A stretch of 64,000 bases of DNA from Microcella alkalica (GCF_014137945.1 NZ_JACGWX010000006.1:1-64000); one strand, 5' to 3'; positions 44,009 to 53,897 are shown, counted from the first letter of the stretch. Made by a program: numbers and translations. The notes: generated by a model from the letters alone, not told the origin.

Positions 44009-44089
44009 GTGGCGAAGCGACCCGAAAACGCGTCGTCGCCCCGGTCTCGCTCCTTCGCACTCAGCACCACCGACGGAGAGTATCCGTAC

Positions 44090-44129
44090 CGCAGAACCGG
44101 GTGCCGTTCAGGCGGCACCCGGTTCTGCG
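44090..44129 (+). terminator. Very stable hairpin just upstream of the 44145 gene
   Basis: A perfect 17-bp stem (arms 44090-44106 and 44113-44129) has loop TTCAGG. It may be a second terminator for the repeat-protein gene. Its end is only 15 bases before the next GTG, so it could instead be a leader structure of that gene. Confidence 0.6.
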
Positions 44130-44144
44130 TGTCAGCATCGCCCC

Positions 44145-44555
44145 GTGATCAGCACCTCCCTCGCCCGCCTCCTGCGCGACGCGGGGCTGCGCTGGAGGCC
44201 CGCGTCCGGCGACCGCTTCCAGATCGACCGCTCCGAATTCGACGCCGAAGTGTTCACGGTCAGCGACCTCACCATCGAGCCGCACGAGTACTCCACCGGC
44301 ACCGTGCTCGGATTCAACGGGACGACCGAGTGGGCGCTCGACTCCGTCGCCCTCGACGATGTCCTCTGGCTGCCGCGGGAGGACCAGCTGCGCGACCTGC
44401 TGCGCGCGGCGTTCGTGCGGCTCGAGCGCGACGGCGACGACTACCGCGTCGTGCTCCGCGGCGCGGACGGGGCGGAGGCGCAGTTCTCGAGCGTCTCAGC
44501 GCCCGAGGCGTACGGGCTCGCGCTGCTGTCGATGCTCGAGCGCGTCAGCGCCTGA
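44145..44555 (+). CDS. Conserved hypothetical protein of Microbacteriaceae type
   Basis: The 136-residue acidic protein has no recognised catalytic motif. Segments such as LRDAGLRWRPASGDRF, VFTVSDLTI, GFNGTTEWALDSV and LWLPREDQLRDLL look like strongly conserved parts of a small actinobacterial family of unknown role. The start is GTG 44145, immediately after a strong hairpin. It is convergent with hemA, 41 bases away. Confidence 0.75.
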   Translation: MISTSLARLLRDAGLRWRPASGDRFQIDRSEFDAEVFTVSDLTIEPHEYSTGTVLGFNGTTEWALDSVALDDVLWLPREDQLRDLLRAAFVRLERDGDDYRVVLRGADGAEAQFSSVSAPEAYGLALLSMLERVSA

Positions 44556-44596
44556 CTCGCCGCGGCGGAGCTCCGCCGCGGCTCGATCCAGCCGAG

Positions 44597-45928
44597 CTAC
44601 GCCGTCGCCGCCGAGCCCAGGACGCCGCGCTCGCCCGGCGCCGCGGCGGCCGACCCGATGACCGGGTGGGCGCTCGAGAAGGGAAGCGGTCCTGCCGCCG
44701 AGGCGGGCCGCGTGACCGGGATGCCGAAGAGCGTCTCGATGGCGGCTGCGACATCGACACCGCGGCCCGCGACCGCGTGGCGGCGCGCGAGGGTCGACGG
44801 AGTGTGCAGGAAGACGCTCGTGAGGTGGCGCAGGGCCTCCTCGACGCGGCCGTCGGCGTCGCCGCGACGGCGAGCCCGCTCGATCTCGTCGTCGACGAGC
44901 TCGAGCACGTGCTGACGCAGGGCGACGATCGACGGCTCGACCGCTGCGGCGGTGACGAAGGCGTGGGCCGCATCGGCGACGACGCTGCGCGCCTCCTCCT
45001 CCGCCGACCAGTGCACGAGCGGCGCGTGGAGGCGGATCGTCTCGAGGTCGAGCAGGGTGACGCCCTCGATCTCGCCGACCGCGGCGTCGACGTTGCGGGG
45101 CAGCCCGAGGTCGACGACGTACGCGGGCGCCTCTGCGGGAACGTCCGCCGCGGAGAGGCTCAGCCGCGTCGTGCACGTGATCACGACATCCGCCCCGCTC
45201 ATGGCGGCCGTGAGGTCGTTCGTCCAGGCGACACCGTGACGGGTGCCGAACACCTGCGCACGGCCGCTCGGCGAGTACACGGTGATGCTCTCGGCGCCGC
45301 GGTCGCGCAGAGCGGCGACGGTCGTCGCGGCGTAGCGGCCCGTGCCGACGAGCACGACGCGCGCGGCGCTCCAGTCGGCGAGGCGGCTGCCGACGAGGTC
45401 GAGGGCGAGTCGGGCGAGGCTGCGGCCGGTGCGGCTCGCATCGCCCTGGGCGCGCGCCGCCCGCGCGGTGCGGATCGCCTCCTGAAAGACGCGATCGAGG
45501 CGACCGGTGGATGCTCCGCTCGCGCGCGCCGCCTGAGCGGCTCGACGCACCTGCCCGGCGATCTCCTCCTCGCCGACCGCGACCGACTCGAGCCCGGCCG
45601 AGACCGCGAAGAGGTGGTGCACGGCGGCGGGGGAGCCGAGGACCTCGGCGGTCGCCGACGCCTCGAGCGGAGCATCCTCTCCGAGGGAGCGGAGGGCGCG
45701 CGAGACGGAGTCGCGCGCGATCGCGTGGGTGTCCTCGGGTGTCGCGTCGGCCGGCGCATCAACGTCGAGGTACACCTCGAGGCGATTGCAGGTCGCAACG
45801 GTGATGGCGCCGCGCACGGACGGATCGGCGCCGCGGACGGCCCCCGTCAGCGCCTCGGCGTCGACCGCGAGCCGCTCGAGGACCTCGAACGGCGTGTTGC
45901 GGTGATTGGCGGTGACGCACAGGAGCAC
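44597..45928 (-). CDS. hemA: Glutamyl-tRNA reductase
   Basis: The 443-residue enzyme reduces Glu-tRNA(Glu) to glutamate-1-semialdehyde, the first committed heme step of the C5 route. Seen are the catalytic Cys in TVATCNRLEVY, AVHHLFAVSAGLESVAVGEEEI, the NADPH-binding VVLVGTGRYAATTVAALRDRG and the dimerisation helices at the C terminus. The start is GTG 45928, six bases past a TACAAT -10. It is divergent from the rest of the hem cluster, which begins 131 bases away. Confidence 0.95.
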   Translation of the reverse strand: MLLCVTANHRNTPFEVLERLAVDAEALTGAVRGADPSVRGAITVATCNRLEVYLDVDAPADATPEDTHAIARDSVSRALRSLGEDAPLEASATAEVLGSPAAVHHLFAVSAGLESVAVGEEEIAGQVRRAAQAARASGASTGRLDRVFQEAIRTARAARAQGDASRTGRSLARLALDLVGSRLADWSAARVVLVGTGRYAATTVAALRDRGAESITVYSPSGRAQVFGTRHGVAWTNDLTAAMSGADVVITCTTRLSLSAADVPAEAPAYVVDLGLPRNVDAAVGEIEGVTLLDLETIRLHAPLVHWSAEEEARSVVADAAHAFVTAAAVEPSIVALRQHVLELVDDEIERARRRGDADGRVEEALRHLTSVFLHTPSTLARRHAVAGRGVDVAAAIETLFGIPVTRPASAAGPLPFSSAHPVIGSAAAAPGERGVLGSAATA

Positions 45929-45934
45929 CCCATG

Positions 45935-45940
45935 ATTGTA
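45935..45940 (-). promoter_or_regulatory. -10 of hemA (leaderless)
   Basis: Read on the minus strand, TACAAT ends 6 bases before the GTG start codon of hemA. Confidence 0.6.
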
Positions 45941-46047
45941 CGGCGCATCTCCTGGGGGTCCTGTCGATGCGGCGCCCGCTCCGTACGCCCTCGGCGCCCG
46001 CCGCCTCGAGGCGGTCAGGCCCCGGAGGACTCTCGGATTCCACGGCC

Positions 46048-46053
46048 TATCCT
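46048..46053 (+). promoter_or_regulatory. -10 of the hemE operon (leaderless)
   Basis: TATCCT ends 6 bases before the GTG start of hemE at 46060, on the opposite strand to the hemA promoter. Confidence 0.58.
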
Positions 46054-46059
46054 TGACGA

Positions 46060-47124
46060 GTGCCGTTGAGCCCCTCCCATCCCCTAGTCGACGGTCGCAC
46101 GGCGAACGCTCCGCTCATCCGCGCGTACCGCGGCGACCGCCCTGAGCGCACTCCCGTCTGGTTCATGCGCCAGGCCGGCCGCTCGCTGCCGGAGTACCGC
46201 GAGCTGCGGGCGGGCGGCGACATGCTGCAGGCGTGCCTGACCCCGGCGATGGCGAGCGAGATCACCATCCAGCCGGTGCGACGTCACGGCGTCGACGCGG
46301 GCATCTTCTTCAGCGACATCGTCGTTCCCGTGCTGCTCGCAGGCGTCGACGTCCGCATCGTCGGCGGCCGCGGCCCGGTCATCGACGAGCCCGTCCGCAC
46401 CGCGAGCGACGTGCTCAAGCTCCGACCGATCGACCCGGCCGCGCTCGACCCCGTTCGCGAGGCCGTCGCGATGACGGTCGAGCAGCTCGGCTCGACGCCG
46501 CTCATCGGCTTCGCCGGCGCCCCCTTCACCCTCGCCGCGTACCTCGTCGAGGGCGGCCCGTCGAAGGACCAGATGCGCGCCCGCGCCCTCATGCACAGCG
46601 ACCCGCGCACCTGGGCGACGCTGCTCAACTGGTGCGCCGACATCACCGGCGAGTTCCTAAAGGCCCAGATCGAGGCGGGAGCGAGCGCCGCGCAACTCTT
46701 CGACTCGTGGATCGGCTCGGTCTCGCAGAACGACTACCTGCGCCGCGTGGCACCGCACTCAAAGCGCGCCTTCAGCCACCTGCGCGGCCTCGACGTGCCG
46801 AAGGTGCACTTCGGTCTCGGCACCGAGCGCATCCTGCCCGACATCGCGAACCTCGGCGTCGACGCCATCGGCATCGACTGGCGCCTGCCGCTCGACGAGG
46901 CGTCGATGATGCTCGGCGGCCGCTTCCCGCTGCAGGGCAACATCGACCCGGCCTACCTCGGCGCGCCCTGGCCCGCCCTGAAGGCGCACGTCGACGCGGT
47001 GCTCGAGCAGGGTCGCACCGCACCCGCGCACGTCGTCAACCTCGGCCACGGCGTGCCGCCCGAGACCGACCCCGACGTGCTCACGCGCCTCGTGCGCTAC
47101 ATCCACGGAGAGCAGCCCGACTGA
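46060..47124 (+). CDS. hemE: Uroporphyrinogen decarboxylase
   Basis: The 354-residue enzyme converts uroporphyrinogen III to coproporphyrinogen III. PVWFMRQAGRSLPEYR near the N terminus, IFFSDIVVP, GFAGAPFTLAAYLVEGGPSK and LGHGVPPETDPD are the family signatures, with the substrate-binding Arg and Asp in the first two. The start is GTG 46060 on a leaderless promoter. Its stop overlaps the hemY ATG by one base (TGATG). Confidence 0.96.
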   Translation: MPLSPSHPLVDGRTANAPLIRAYRGDRPERTPVWFMRQAGRSLPEYRELRAGGDMLQACLTPAMASEITIQPVRRHGVDAGIFFSDIVVPVLLAGVDVRIVGGRGPVIDEPVRTASDVLKLRPIDPAALDPVREAVAMTVEQLGSTPLIGFAGAPFTLAAYLVEGGPSKDQMRARALMHSDPRTWATLLNWCADITGEFLKAQIEAGASAAQLFDSWIGSVSQNDYLRRVAPHSKRAFSHLRGLDVPKVHFGLGTERILPDIANLGVDAIGIDWRLPLDEASMMLGGRFPLQGNIDPAYLGAPWPALKAHVDAVLEQGRTAPAHVVNLGHGVPPETDPDVLTRLVRYIHGEQPD

Positions 47125-48494
47125 TGCGCGAGACCCTCGTCGTCGGCGCCGGCATCGCGGGCCTCGTGGTGGCGCGCGAGCTCGTGCTGCAGGGCCACCG
47201 CGTGCGCGTGCTCGAGGCCGAGGCGAACGCCGGCGGCCAGCTCCTGCGGAAGTCGATCGCGGGCATCCCGCTCGATGCGGGCGCCGAGGCGTTCGCGACG
47301 CGCGGCGGCACCGTCCGCGCCTACCTCGAGCGGCTCGGCATCGCCGATCGGGTCGTCGCATCGCTCGACGCGCCCGCGTGGCTGCACGCCCGCACGGGCA
47401 CGACGGTGCCGCTTCCCGCGGTGAGCCTGCTGGGCATCCCGTCGGCGCCACTCGCCGAAGACGTCGTCGCGGTCGTCGGTCGCACGGCCGCCTGGCGCGG
47501 TATGACGGATGCCCTCCTCCCCGGCCCCGTCGGCGCGAAGTCGGCGACGCTCGGCGAGCTCGTCCGGCGGCGCATGGGCGACGGTATCCTCGAGCGCCTC
47601 GTTGCCCCCGTCGTCGAGGGGATCCACTCGAAGCACCCCGACGAGCTGCCGGTGAGCGTCGCCCCCGGCCTCGTGCACCACCTGCTGCGCGAGAACTCGC
47701 TCGCCCGCGCCGTCGCGCGGTTGCGCACCGATGCGCCGGCGGGCTCGCTCGTCGCGGGCCTCGACGGCGGCATGGGGATGCTCGTGGACACGCTGCTCGC
47801 CGAGCTCGACCGCTACGGTGTGCCGATCGAGTACGGCGTGCGCGTCGCCGAGGTGCACGCCGACCGCGTCGTGCTCGCGGTCGACCCGGGCGCCTCGCCC
47901 GCGGGTGCCGACGCCGATGAACTCGAAGGCGACGTGCGCGAGGGCCTCGTCGTCGTCGCCGCGCCCGGGCTCGTGACGCCCGCGGACGGGCGCTCGGCGA
48001 CCCGCACCGCGACGCACCTCATGACGCTCGTGATCGAGGCCGGCACCGACGCGGCCCGCGCACTCGCCGAGAACCCGCGCGGCACGGGCGTGCTCGTCGC
48101 GCGCGGCACCGACGTCACCGCGCGCGCCCTCACGCACGTGAGCGCGAAGTGGGCGTGGGTGCGCGAGGCCGCCGCCGGGCGCGAGGTCGTGCGGCTCAGC
48201 TACGAGAGCGCGCCGAGCGCCGACTCCGCGCGGCGCGACGCGGAGTTGCTGCTCGGCGTGAGCATCCCCGAGGCGGCGGTCGTCGCGGCCGAGGCGACCA
48301 CGTGGCTGCGCGCCGGCCGCTTCGAGGCCGCGCCGGGCATCCCGATCACCGGTGAGCAGGTGTCGGGCACGGGCCTCGCGAGCGTCATCGACCACGCCCA
48401 CCGACTCGCTGAGATCATCGGCCCGCCCGCCTCCGAGGCGGCGGCCGACAGCAGCACCGACCCCGCAGCATCCACCGAAAGGACCGCATCGTGA
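47124..48494 (+). CDS. hemY: Coproporphyrinogen III oxidase, oxygen-dependent (HemY/CgoX)
   Basis: The 456-residue FAD enzyme has LVVGAGIAGLVVARELVLQGHRVRVLEAEANAGGQL at the N terminus and a late FAD-contact region GIPITGEQVSGTGLASVIDHAHRLAE. In Gram-positive bacteria this enzyme oxidises coproporphyrinogen III to coproporphyrin III; hemQ next door supports that assignment. The C-terminal ~20 residues are Ala/Ser-rich. Its stop overlaps the hemQ GTG. Confidence 0.93.
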   Translation: MRETLVVGAGIAGLVVARELVLQGHRVRVLEAEANAGGQLLRKSIAGIPLDAGAEAFATRGGTVRAYLERLGIADRVVASLDAPAWLHARTGTTVPLPAVSLLGIPSAPLAEDVVAVVGRTAAWRGMTDALLPGPVGAKSATLGELVRRRMGDGILERLVAPVVEGIHSKHPDELPVSVAPGLVHHLLRENSLARAVARLRTDAPAGSLVAGLDGGMGMLVDTLLAELDRYGVPIEYGVRVAEVHADRVVLAVDPGASPAGADADELEGDVREGLVVVAAPGLVTPADGRSATRTATHLMTLVIEAGTDAARALAENPRGTGVLVARGTDVTARALTHVSAKWAWVREAAAGREVVRLSYESAPSADSARRDAELLLGVSIPEAAVVAAEATTWLRAGRFEAAPGIPITGEQVSGTGLASVIDHAHRLAEIIGPPASEAAADSSTDPAASTERTAS

Positions 48495-49156
48495 GCGATC
48501 AGCTCGCCTACACCGTCTATGTCGTGCTGCGGCGCGACCCGCATCGCCCCGCGACGGGCGTCGGCGTGCAGGAGGCCGTCGCGGCGGTCACCGCCGACGG
48601 CGTCACCGTGCGCGGCGTCTACGACGTGAGCGGGCTGCGCTCCGACGCCGACATCATGCTGTGGCTGCACGGCCCTGACCCTGAGCGGCTCCAGGCCGCC
48701 GTGCGCACGCTGCGCCGCGCCGAGTTGCTCTCGACGCTCCTGCCGACGTGGAACGCGATGGGCGTGCACGTGCAGGCCGAGTTCAGCCGCAGCCACGCGC
48801 CCGCGTTCATGTACGGGAAGGAGCCCAAGGGCTGGCTCTGCGTCTACCCCTTCGTCCGCTCGTACGAGTGGTACCTGCTGCCGGAGGAGGAGCGCCGCGA
48901 CATGCTCGCCGAGCACGGCCGCAAGGGCAGCGCCTTCACGGGTGTGCTCGCCAACACCGTCGCGAGCTTCGCGCTCGGCGACTACGAGTGGCTGCTCGGG
49001 CTCGAGAGCGACGAGCTGCTCGACCTCGTCGACATGATGCGCGACCTGCGCTACACCGAGGCGCGCCGTCACGTGCGCGAGGAGGTTCCCTTCTACACCG
49101 GTCGTCGCCTCGACGACGCCGCGCTCGACGCTCAGATCATGGAGGTTCTGCGATGA
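48491..49156 (+). CDS. hemQ: Coproheme decarboxylase (HemQ/ChdC)
   Basis: The 221-residue chlorite-dismutase-fold enzyme turns coproheme into heme b with peroxide. The catalytic Tyr lies in CVYPFVRSYEWYLLP and the proximal His in MLAEHGRKGSAF. Its presence fixes this as the coproporphyrin-dependent pathway. GTG 48491 overlaps the hemY stop (GTGA), and its own stop overlaps hemH (ATGA). Confidence 0.95.
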   Translation: MSDQLAYTVYVVLRRDPHRPATGVGVQEAVAAVTADGVTVRGVYDVSGLRSDADIMLWLHGPDPERLQAAVRTLRRAELLSTLLPTWNAMGVHVQAEFSRSHAPAFMYGKEPKGWLCVYPFVRSYEWYLLPEEERRDMLAEHGRKGSAFTGVLANTVASFALGDYEWLLGLESDELLDLVDMMRDLRYTEARRHVREEVPFYTGRRLDDAALDAQIMEVLR

Positions 49157-50430
49157 CACTGCGCCAGCCAAACATGTCGAACGGACTCGGCCCCGACGGC
49201 CTCGCTGTCGTCGTCGACCTGAACGAGGGCCGCTACGAGGGCGAGCAGTTCGCTCGCGCCGCGACCGACACCGCCCAGCAGTACGCCGTGCCCGGCCACG
49301 TCGAGGAGGGCGTCGCGTACGACGCCGTCATCCTCGCCGGCTTCGGCGGCCCCGAGGGGCAGGACGACGTCATCCCCTTCCTGCGCAACGTCACGCGGGG
49401 CCGCGGCATCCCCGACGAGCGCCTCGAGGAGGTCGCGCACCACTACCGCCACTTCGGCGGCGTGAGCCCGATCAACGAGCAGAACCGCCAGCTGCAGAAG
49501 GCGCTGCAGGCCGAGGCCGACCGCCGCGGCCTGGGCATCCCCATCTTCTGGGGCAACCGCAACTGGGATCCCTACCTCCCCGAAGCCCTCCAGCAGGCCT
49601 TCGACGACGGCCACCGCACTATCCTCGGTCTTGCGACGAGCGCCTACTCGAGCTTCTCGAGTTGCCGCCAGTATCGCGAGGACTTCGCGAAGGCCCTCGA
49701 CGCCACGGGCCTCTGGGGTCAGGTGCGCATCGACAAGGTCGGCCAGTTCTTCGATTCGCCCGGCTTCGTCGCCCCGTTCGTGACCGGTGTCGTGGATGCC
49801 CTGCGCACCCTCGTCGCGGAGGGCGCCGACCTCGAAACGACCCGCGTCCTGTTCGCGACCCACAGCATCCCGACCTCCGATGCCGAGCGCAGCGGGCCGC
49901 GCGACGTCGACTGGGGCGAGGGCGGAGCCTACGCCGCGCAGCACCTGGCGGTGAGCGAGGTGATCATGACGAAGGCGCTCGCCGAGCTGCGGTCGCAGGG
50001 CGCGGACATCCCCGACGTCGACTGGCAGCTCGTCTACCAGAGCCGCTCGGGCCCCCCGACGCAGCCGTGGCTCGAGCCCGACATCAACGACGCGATCGCC
50101 GACCACGCCGCGGCCGGCGCGACCGCGATCGTCATGGTGCCCGTCGGGTTCGTGAGCGACCACATGGAGGTCATGTGGGATCTCGACACCGAGGCGATGG
50201 AGACGTGCGAGGAGCACGGTCTGCGCGCCCTCCGCGTGCCGACGCCGGGCGTCGACCCCGTCTACGTCAGCGGACTCATCGACCTCGTCGAGGAGCGTCT
50301 GCGCGGCGCCGCCAAGAACGAGCGCGTGCGCGAGACGACCCTCGGCCCCTGGTACGACGTCTGCCGCCCCGGCTGCTGCGAGAACGTGCGCGCGGGCTTC
50401 AAGCCCGCCATTTCGGGTCTGCAGCCGTGA
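49153..50430 (+). CDS. hemH: Coproporphyrin ferrochelatase (CpfC/HemH) with C-terminal Cys cluster
   Basis: The 425-residue enzyme inserts Fe2+ into coproporphyrin III. YDAVILAGFGGPEGQDDVIPFL, HHYRHFGGVSPINEQNR, LFATHSIP (metal-site His) and VPVGFVSDHMEVMWDLDTEA (catalytic Glu) are visible. The tail CRPGCCENVR with the Cys in SSCRQ fits the [2Fe-2S] cluster of actinobacterial ferrochelatases. The N-terminal ~50 residues are an extension before the chelatase core. Confidence 0.95.
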   Translation: MTLRQPNMSNGLGPDGLAVVVDLNEGRYEGEQFARAATDTAQQYAVPGHVEEGVAYDAVILAGFGGPEGQDDVIPFLRNVTRGRGIPDERLEEVAHHYRHFGGVSPINEQNRQLQKALQAEADRRGLGIPIFWGNRNWDPYLPEALQQAFDDGHRTILGLATSAYSSFSSCRQYREDFAKALDATGLWGQVRIDKVGQFFDSPGFVAPFVTGVVDALRTLVAEGADLETTRVLFATHSIPTSDAERSGPRDVDWGEGGAYAAQHLAVSEVIMTKALAELRSQGADIPDVDWQLVYQSRSGPPTQPWLEPDINDAIADHAAAGATAIVMVPVGFVSDHMEVMWDLDTEAMETCEEHGLRALRVPTPGVDPVYVSGLIDLVEERLRGAAKNERVRETTLGPWYDVCRPGCCENVRAGFKPAISGLQP

Positions 50431-51398
50431 TCCGGCTCGGCACGCGCGGCAGCGCTCTCGCTCTCGCGCAGTCGCAGCGCGTCGCCGACTCGATCGCGGC
50501 CCGCACGGGGGAGGACGTCGAGCTCGTCCGCATCGTCACGCACGGCGATGTCTCGAGCGCGCCGCTCGCATCGATGGGCGGGGTGGGGGTGTTCGTCGCC
50601 GCCGTGCGCGAGTCTCTCCTCGCCGAGGAGTGCGACGTCGTCGTGCACTCGCTCAAGGACCTCCCGACGACGCCGCACCCGGGCCTCATCGTCGCCGCGA
50701 TGCCCAAGCGCGCCGACGCGCGCGACGCGGCCATCGTGCGCTTGGGGCTCGCGCTCGCCGATCTGCCCGCGGGCTCGAAGGTCGGAACCGGATCGCCGCG
50801 CCGGCAGGCGCAGCTGCGCCGCCGATTCCCCGGCCTCGAGGTCGTCGAGCTGCGCGGCAACGTCGACACCCGGCTCGCGCGCGTGCTCGGCCGCGAGGCT
50901 GGCGTCGCCGCCGACGGCTCGCCGATCGAGGCGATGACGCCCGACCTCGACGCCGTCATCCTCGCCGCCGCCGGGCTCGAGCGACTGAGTCGCCTCGACG
51001 TCGTCACCGAGTATCTGGGCATCGACGGATGGCCGACCGCGCCCGGGCAGGGATGCCTGGCGATCGAGACCCGTCGCGATCTGAGCGGCCCGCTCAAGAA
51101 GGCGCTGCTCGCACTCGATCACCGCTCGACCCGGCTCGCGGTCGAGGCGGAGCGCGCCGTGCTCCGCCGGCTCGAGGCCGGATGCTCGGCGCCGCTCGGC
51201 GCCCACGCCTTCGTCGACGGCGAGATGATGTTCCTCGCCTCGCGCGTGTACTCGCCCGAGGGCGAGCAGGTCTCGAGCGCCCATGCGCTCTACGTCGACG
51301 ACGCCGACGACCCCGCCGAGGATCTCGCCGCGCGCGTCGCCGACGAGCTGCTCGCGAACGGGGCGGCGGCGCTCGCCCCGCTGGGCGGCGCGCGATGA
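50427..51398 (+). CDS. hemC: Porphobilinogen deaminase
   Basis: The 323-residue enzyme links four porphobilinogens into hydroxymethylbilane. IRLGTRGSALALAQ starts the protein, HSLKDLPT contains catalytic-loop residues, and LEAGCSAPLGAHA carries the dipyrromethane-binding Cys at residue 253. The start is GTG 50427, overlapping the hemH stop. hemD, which usually follows, is absent here; the stop overlaps hemB directly. Confidence 0.96.
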   Translation: MIRLGTRGSALALAQSQRVADSIAARTGEDVELVRIVTHGDVSSAPLASMGGVGVFVAAVRESLLAEECDVVVHSLKDLPTTPHPGLIVAAMPKRADARDAAIVRLGLALADLPAGSKVGTGSPRRQAQLRRRFPGLEVVELRGNVDTRLARVLGREAGVAADGSPIEAMTPDLDAVILAAAGLERLSRLDVVTEYLGIDGWPTAPGQGCLAIETRRDLSGPLKKALLALDHRSTRLAVEAERAVLRRLEAGCSAPLGAHAFVDGEMMFLASRVYSPEGEQVSSAHALYVDDADDPAEDLAARVADELLANGAAALAPLGGAR

Positions 51399-52405
51399 GC
51401 GCGCCGAAGTCGGACAGGACGGGCGATCTCGGCCCGAGCATCCGCCCCCGTCGTCTGCGGCAGAGCGCGGCGATGCGCCGCCTCGCCGGTGAGACCGATC
51501 TTCGGCCGCGCCACCTCGTGCTTCCGCTCTTCGTGCGCGAGGGCGCGACCGACGCGCAGCCCATCGCCTCGATGCCCGGCGTCGAGCAGCACTCGCTCGA
51601 CAGCCTGCCCGCGATCGCGGTGCGCGCGGCCGAGGCCGGGCTCGGCGGCGTGATGCTGTTCGGCGTTCCCGCCGTGCGCGACGCGATCGGGTCGGGCGCG
51701 ACCGACCCCGACGGCATCCTCAACGTCGCCGCCCGCGCGCTCGCCGCCGAGGTCGGCGACGCGCTCGTGGTGCAGACCGACCTCTGCCTCGACGAGTTCA
51801 CCGACCACGGACACTGCGGCGTGCTGGATGCCCGTGGCCGCGTCGACAACGACGCCACCCTCGAGCGCTACGCCGACATGGCCGTCGCGCAGGCGCAGGC
51901 CGGCGCCCAGGTGCTGGGGCTCAGCGGCATGATGGACGGCCAGACCGCCGTAGCCCGCGCCGCCCTCGACGAGGCCGGCTTCGCCGACGTCGCCCTGCTC
52001 GCCTACTCGGCGAAGTACGCCTCCGCCTTCTACGGCCCCTTCCGCGACGCGGTCGAGTCGCAGCTCGAGGGCGACCGGCGCACCTACCAGCTCGACCCGG
52101 GCAACGGTCGCGAGGGCGTGCGCGAGGCGCTGCTCGATCTCGACGAGGGCGCCGACATCGTCATGGTGAAGCCCGCGCTCGCCTACCTCGACGTGCTGCG
52201 GCAGGTCGCCGACGTCTCGACCGTGCCCGTCTGGGCCTACATGGTCTCGGGCGAGTACGCGATGATCGCCGCCGCCGCGCAGAACGGCTGGATCGACGGC
52301 GATCGCGCGCAGCTCGAGGCGCTCACCTCGATCCGCCGGGCGGGGGCCGACGCCGTGCTCAGCTACGCGGCGCTCGACCTCGCCGAGAAGGGACTCATCT
52401 CATGA
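51395..52405 (+). CDS. hemB: Delta-aminolevulinic acid dehydratase
   Basis: The 336-residue enzyme condenses two 5-aminolevulinates. [47 protein letters not shown] (Schiff-base Lys) and [11 protein letters not shown] (second Lys) are present. The active-site metal region has a single Cys (TDHGHCG), so a Mg-type enzyme is likely. ATG 51395 overlaps hemC (ATGA) and the stop overlaps hemL. Confidence 0.96.
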   Translation: MSAPKSDRTGDLGPSIRPRRLRQSAAMRRLAGETDLRPRHLVLPLFVREGATDAQPIASMPGVEQHSLDSLPAIAVRAAEAGLGGVMLFGVPAVRDAIGSGATDPDGILNVAARALAAEVGDALVVQTDLCLDEFTDHGHCGVLDARGRVDNDATLERYADMAVAQAQAGAQVLGLSGMMDGQTAVARAALDEAGFADVALLAYSAKYASAFYGPFRDAVESQLEGDRRTYQLDPGNGREGVREALLDLDEGADIVMVKPALAYLDVLRQVADVSTVPVWAYMVSGEYAMIAAAAQNGWIDGDRAQLEALTSIRRAGADAVLSYAALDLAEKGLIS

Positions 52406-53769
52406 CCCGCTTCATCTCGGGCCGCACGCCCACGACCAACGCCGAGGCCTTCGAGCGCGCGCTCGTCGTCACGCCGGGCGGGGTCAACTCGCCCGTCCGG
52501 GCTTTCCGCTCGGTCGGCGGCACGCCCGTCTTCCTCGCGAGCGGTCACGGCCCGTACGTGACCGACGTCGAGGGCAAGGAGTACGTCGACCTCGTGGGGC
52601 AGTGGGGTCCGGCGCTGCTCGGCCACGCGCATCCCGACGTCATCGCGGCCGCGCACGCGGCCGTCGACCGCGGACTCGGCTTCGGCGCCGTGTCGACGGG
52701 CGAGGTCGAGCTCGCCGAGCTCGTGCTCGACCGCCTTACGCTGACCTCGGCCGACGGCGCCGAGCGCCGAGGCATCGAGAAGCTGCGCCTCGTCTCGACC
52801 GGCACCGAGGCGACCATGACGGCGATCCGACTCGCGCGCGGCGCGACCGGGCGACCGCTGCTCGTGAAGTTCGCCGGTCACTATCACGGGCACTCCGACT
52901 CGCTGCTGTCGGAGGCCGGGTCGGGCATCGCAACCCTGGGCATCCCCGGCTCGGCCGGCATCACACCCGAGACGGCCGCACAGACGATCGTCATCCCCTA
53001 CAACGATGAGGATGCCCTCGCCGAGGTCTTCACCTCCCACGGCGATCGCATCGCCGCGGTCATCACCGAAGCCGCGGCCGCCAACATGGGCGTCGTGCCG
53101 CCGAAGCCGGGCTTCAACAGGCTGCTCGCCGACACGGCGCACGCGCACGGCGCCCTGCTCATCGCCGACGAGGTCATGACGGGCTTCCGCTCGACCGCCG
53201 CCGGCTGGTGGGGGCTCGAGGAGGCTGCGGGCACCGGCTACGACGCCGACCTCACGACGTTCGGCAAGATCATCGGCGGAGGCCTGCCTCTCGCGGGGCT
53301 GGGCGGTCGCGCCGAGATCCTCGACCTGCTCGCGCCCCTCGGCCCGGTCTACCAGGCCGGCACACTGAGCGGTAACCCGGTCGCCGTAGCGACGGGAGCC
53401 GCGATGCTGCGCGGCGCGGGCCCCGAGGTCTACGGGCAGCTGCCGCGCGTCGCCCGCACGATCGCCGACGGACTGTCGTCGGCGCTCTCGGCGGAGGGCG
53501 TCGCGCACACCGTCGCGTGGGCGGGCTCGCAGTTCTCGATCTTCTTCCGCGACTCCCCGCCGCAGAACTACGCCGAGGCGCAGGCGCAGGACACTTGGCG
53601 CTTCGGCCCGTTCTTCCACGCGATGCTCGAGCACGGGGTGTCGCTGCCGCCGAGCGTCTATGAGGCGTGGTTCGTCTCGGCCGCGCACGACGACGCCGCG
53701 GTCGAGCGCGTGCTCGCGGCGGCGGCGCCGGCGGCCCGCGCCGCGGCGGCGGCGACTCCCGCGCTGTAG
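52402..53769 (+). CDS. hemL: Glutamate-1-semialdehyde 2,1-aminomutase
   Basis: The 455-residue PLP enzyme makes 5-aminolevulinate from the hemA product. [43 protein letters not shown] and [12 protein letters not shown] (PLP Lys near residue 289) are visible. It ends the operon; its stop lies in a 23-bp tandem duplication and a strong terminator follows. The last residues ([17 protein letters not shown]) are low complexity. Confidence 0.96.
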   Translation: MTRFISGRTPTTNAEAFERALVVTPGGVNSPVRAFRSVGGTPVFLASGHGPYVTDVEGKEYVDLVGQWGPALLGHAHPDVIAAAHAAVDRGLGFGAVSTGEVELAELVLDRLTLTSADGAERRGIEKLRLVSTGTEATMTAIRLARGATGRPLLVKFAGHYHGHSDSLLSEAGSGIATLGIPGSAGITPETAAQTIVIPYNDEDALAEVFTSHGDRIAAVITEAAAANMGVVPPKPGFNRLLADTAHAHGALLIADEVMTGFRSTAAGWWGLEEAAGTGYDADLTTFGKIIGGGLPLAGLGGRAEILDLLAPLGPVYQAGTLSGNPVAVATGAAMLRGAGPEVYGQLPRVARTIADGLSSALSAEGVAHTVAWAGSQFSIFFRDSPPQNYAEAQAQDTWRFGPFFHAMLEHGVSLPPSVYEAWFVSAAHDDAAVERVLAAAAPAARAAAAATPAL

Positions 53770-53792
53770 CGGCGGCGACTCCCGCGCTGTAG
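53747..53792 (+). repeat. 23-bp tandem duplication across the hemL stop codon
   Basis: The segment 53747-53769, which ends with the TAG stop of hemL, is repeated exactly at 53770-53792. The duplication leaves hemL unchanged but adds a spare stop. Confidence 0.9.
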
Positions 53793-53794
53793 CG

Positions 53795-53836
53795 GCGCGC
53801 GGTGGGCCCGCGCTGCCGCGCGGGCCCACCGCGCGC
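53795..53836 (+). terminator. Terminator of the hem operon
   Basis: A perfect 18-bp stem (53795-53812 with 53819-53836) and loop CTGCCG lie 25 bases after the hemL stop. Confidence 0.8.
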
Positions 53837-53897
53837 CCCTAACGCGCCTGTGGTCGAGCCCGCGCGCGCTCGTCGGCGCGGACCTGACCGAACCCGT

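Noticed and set aside
39673-44118. A 1481-codon open frame on the minus strand, antisense to the repeat protein
   Set aside because: It exists because the 231- and 252-bp repeats are multiples of three, so an open antisense frame is copied with each unit. The plus frame has a signal peptide, sorting signal and ribosome-binding site.
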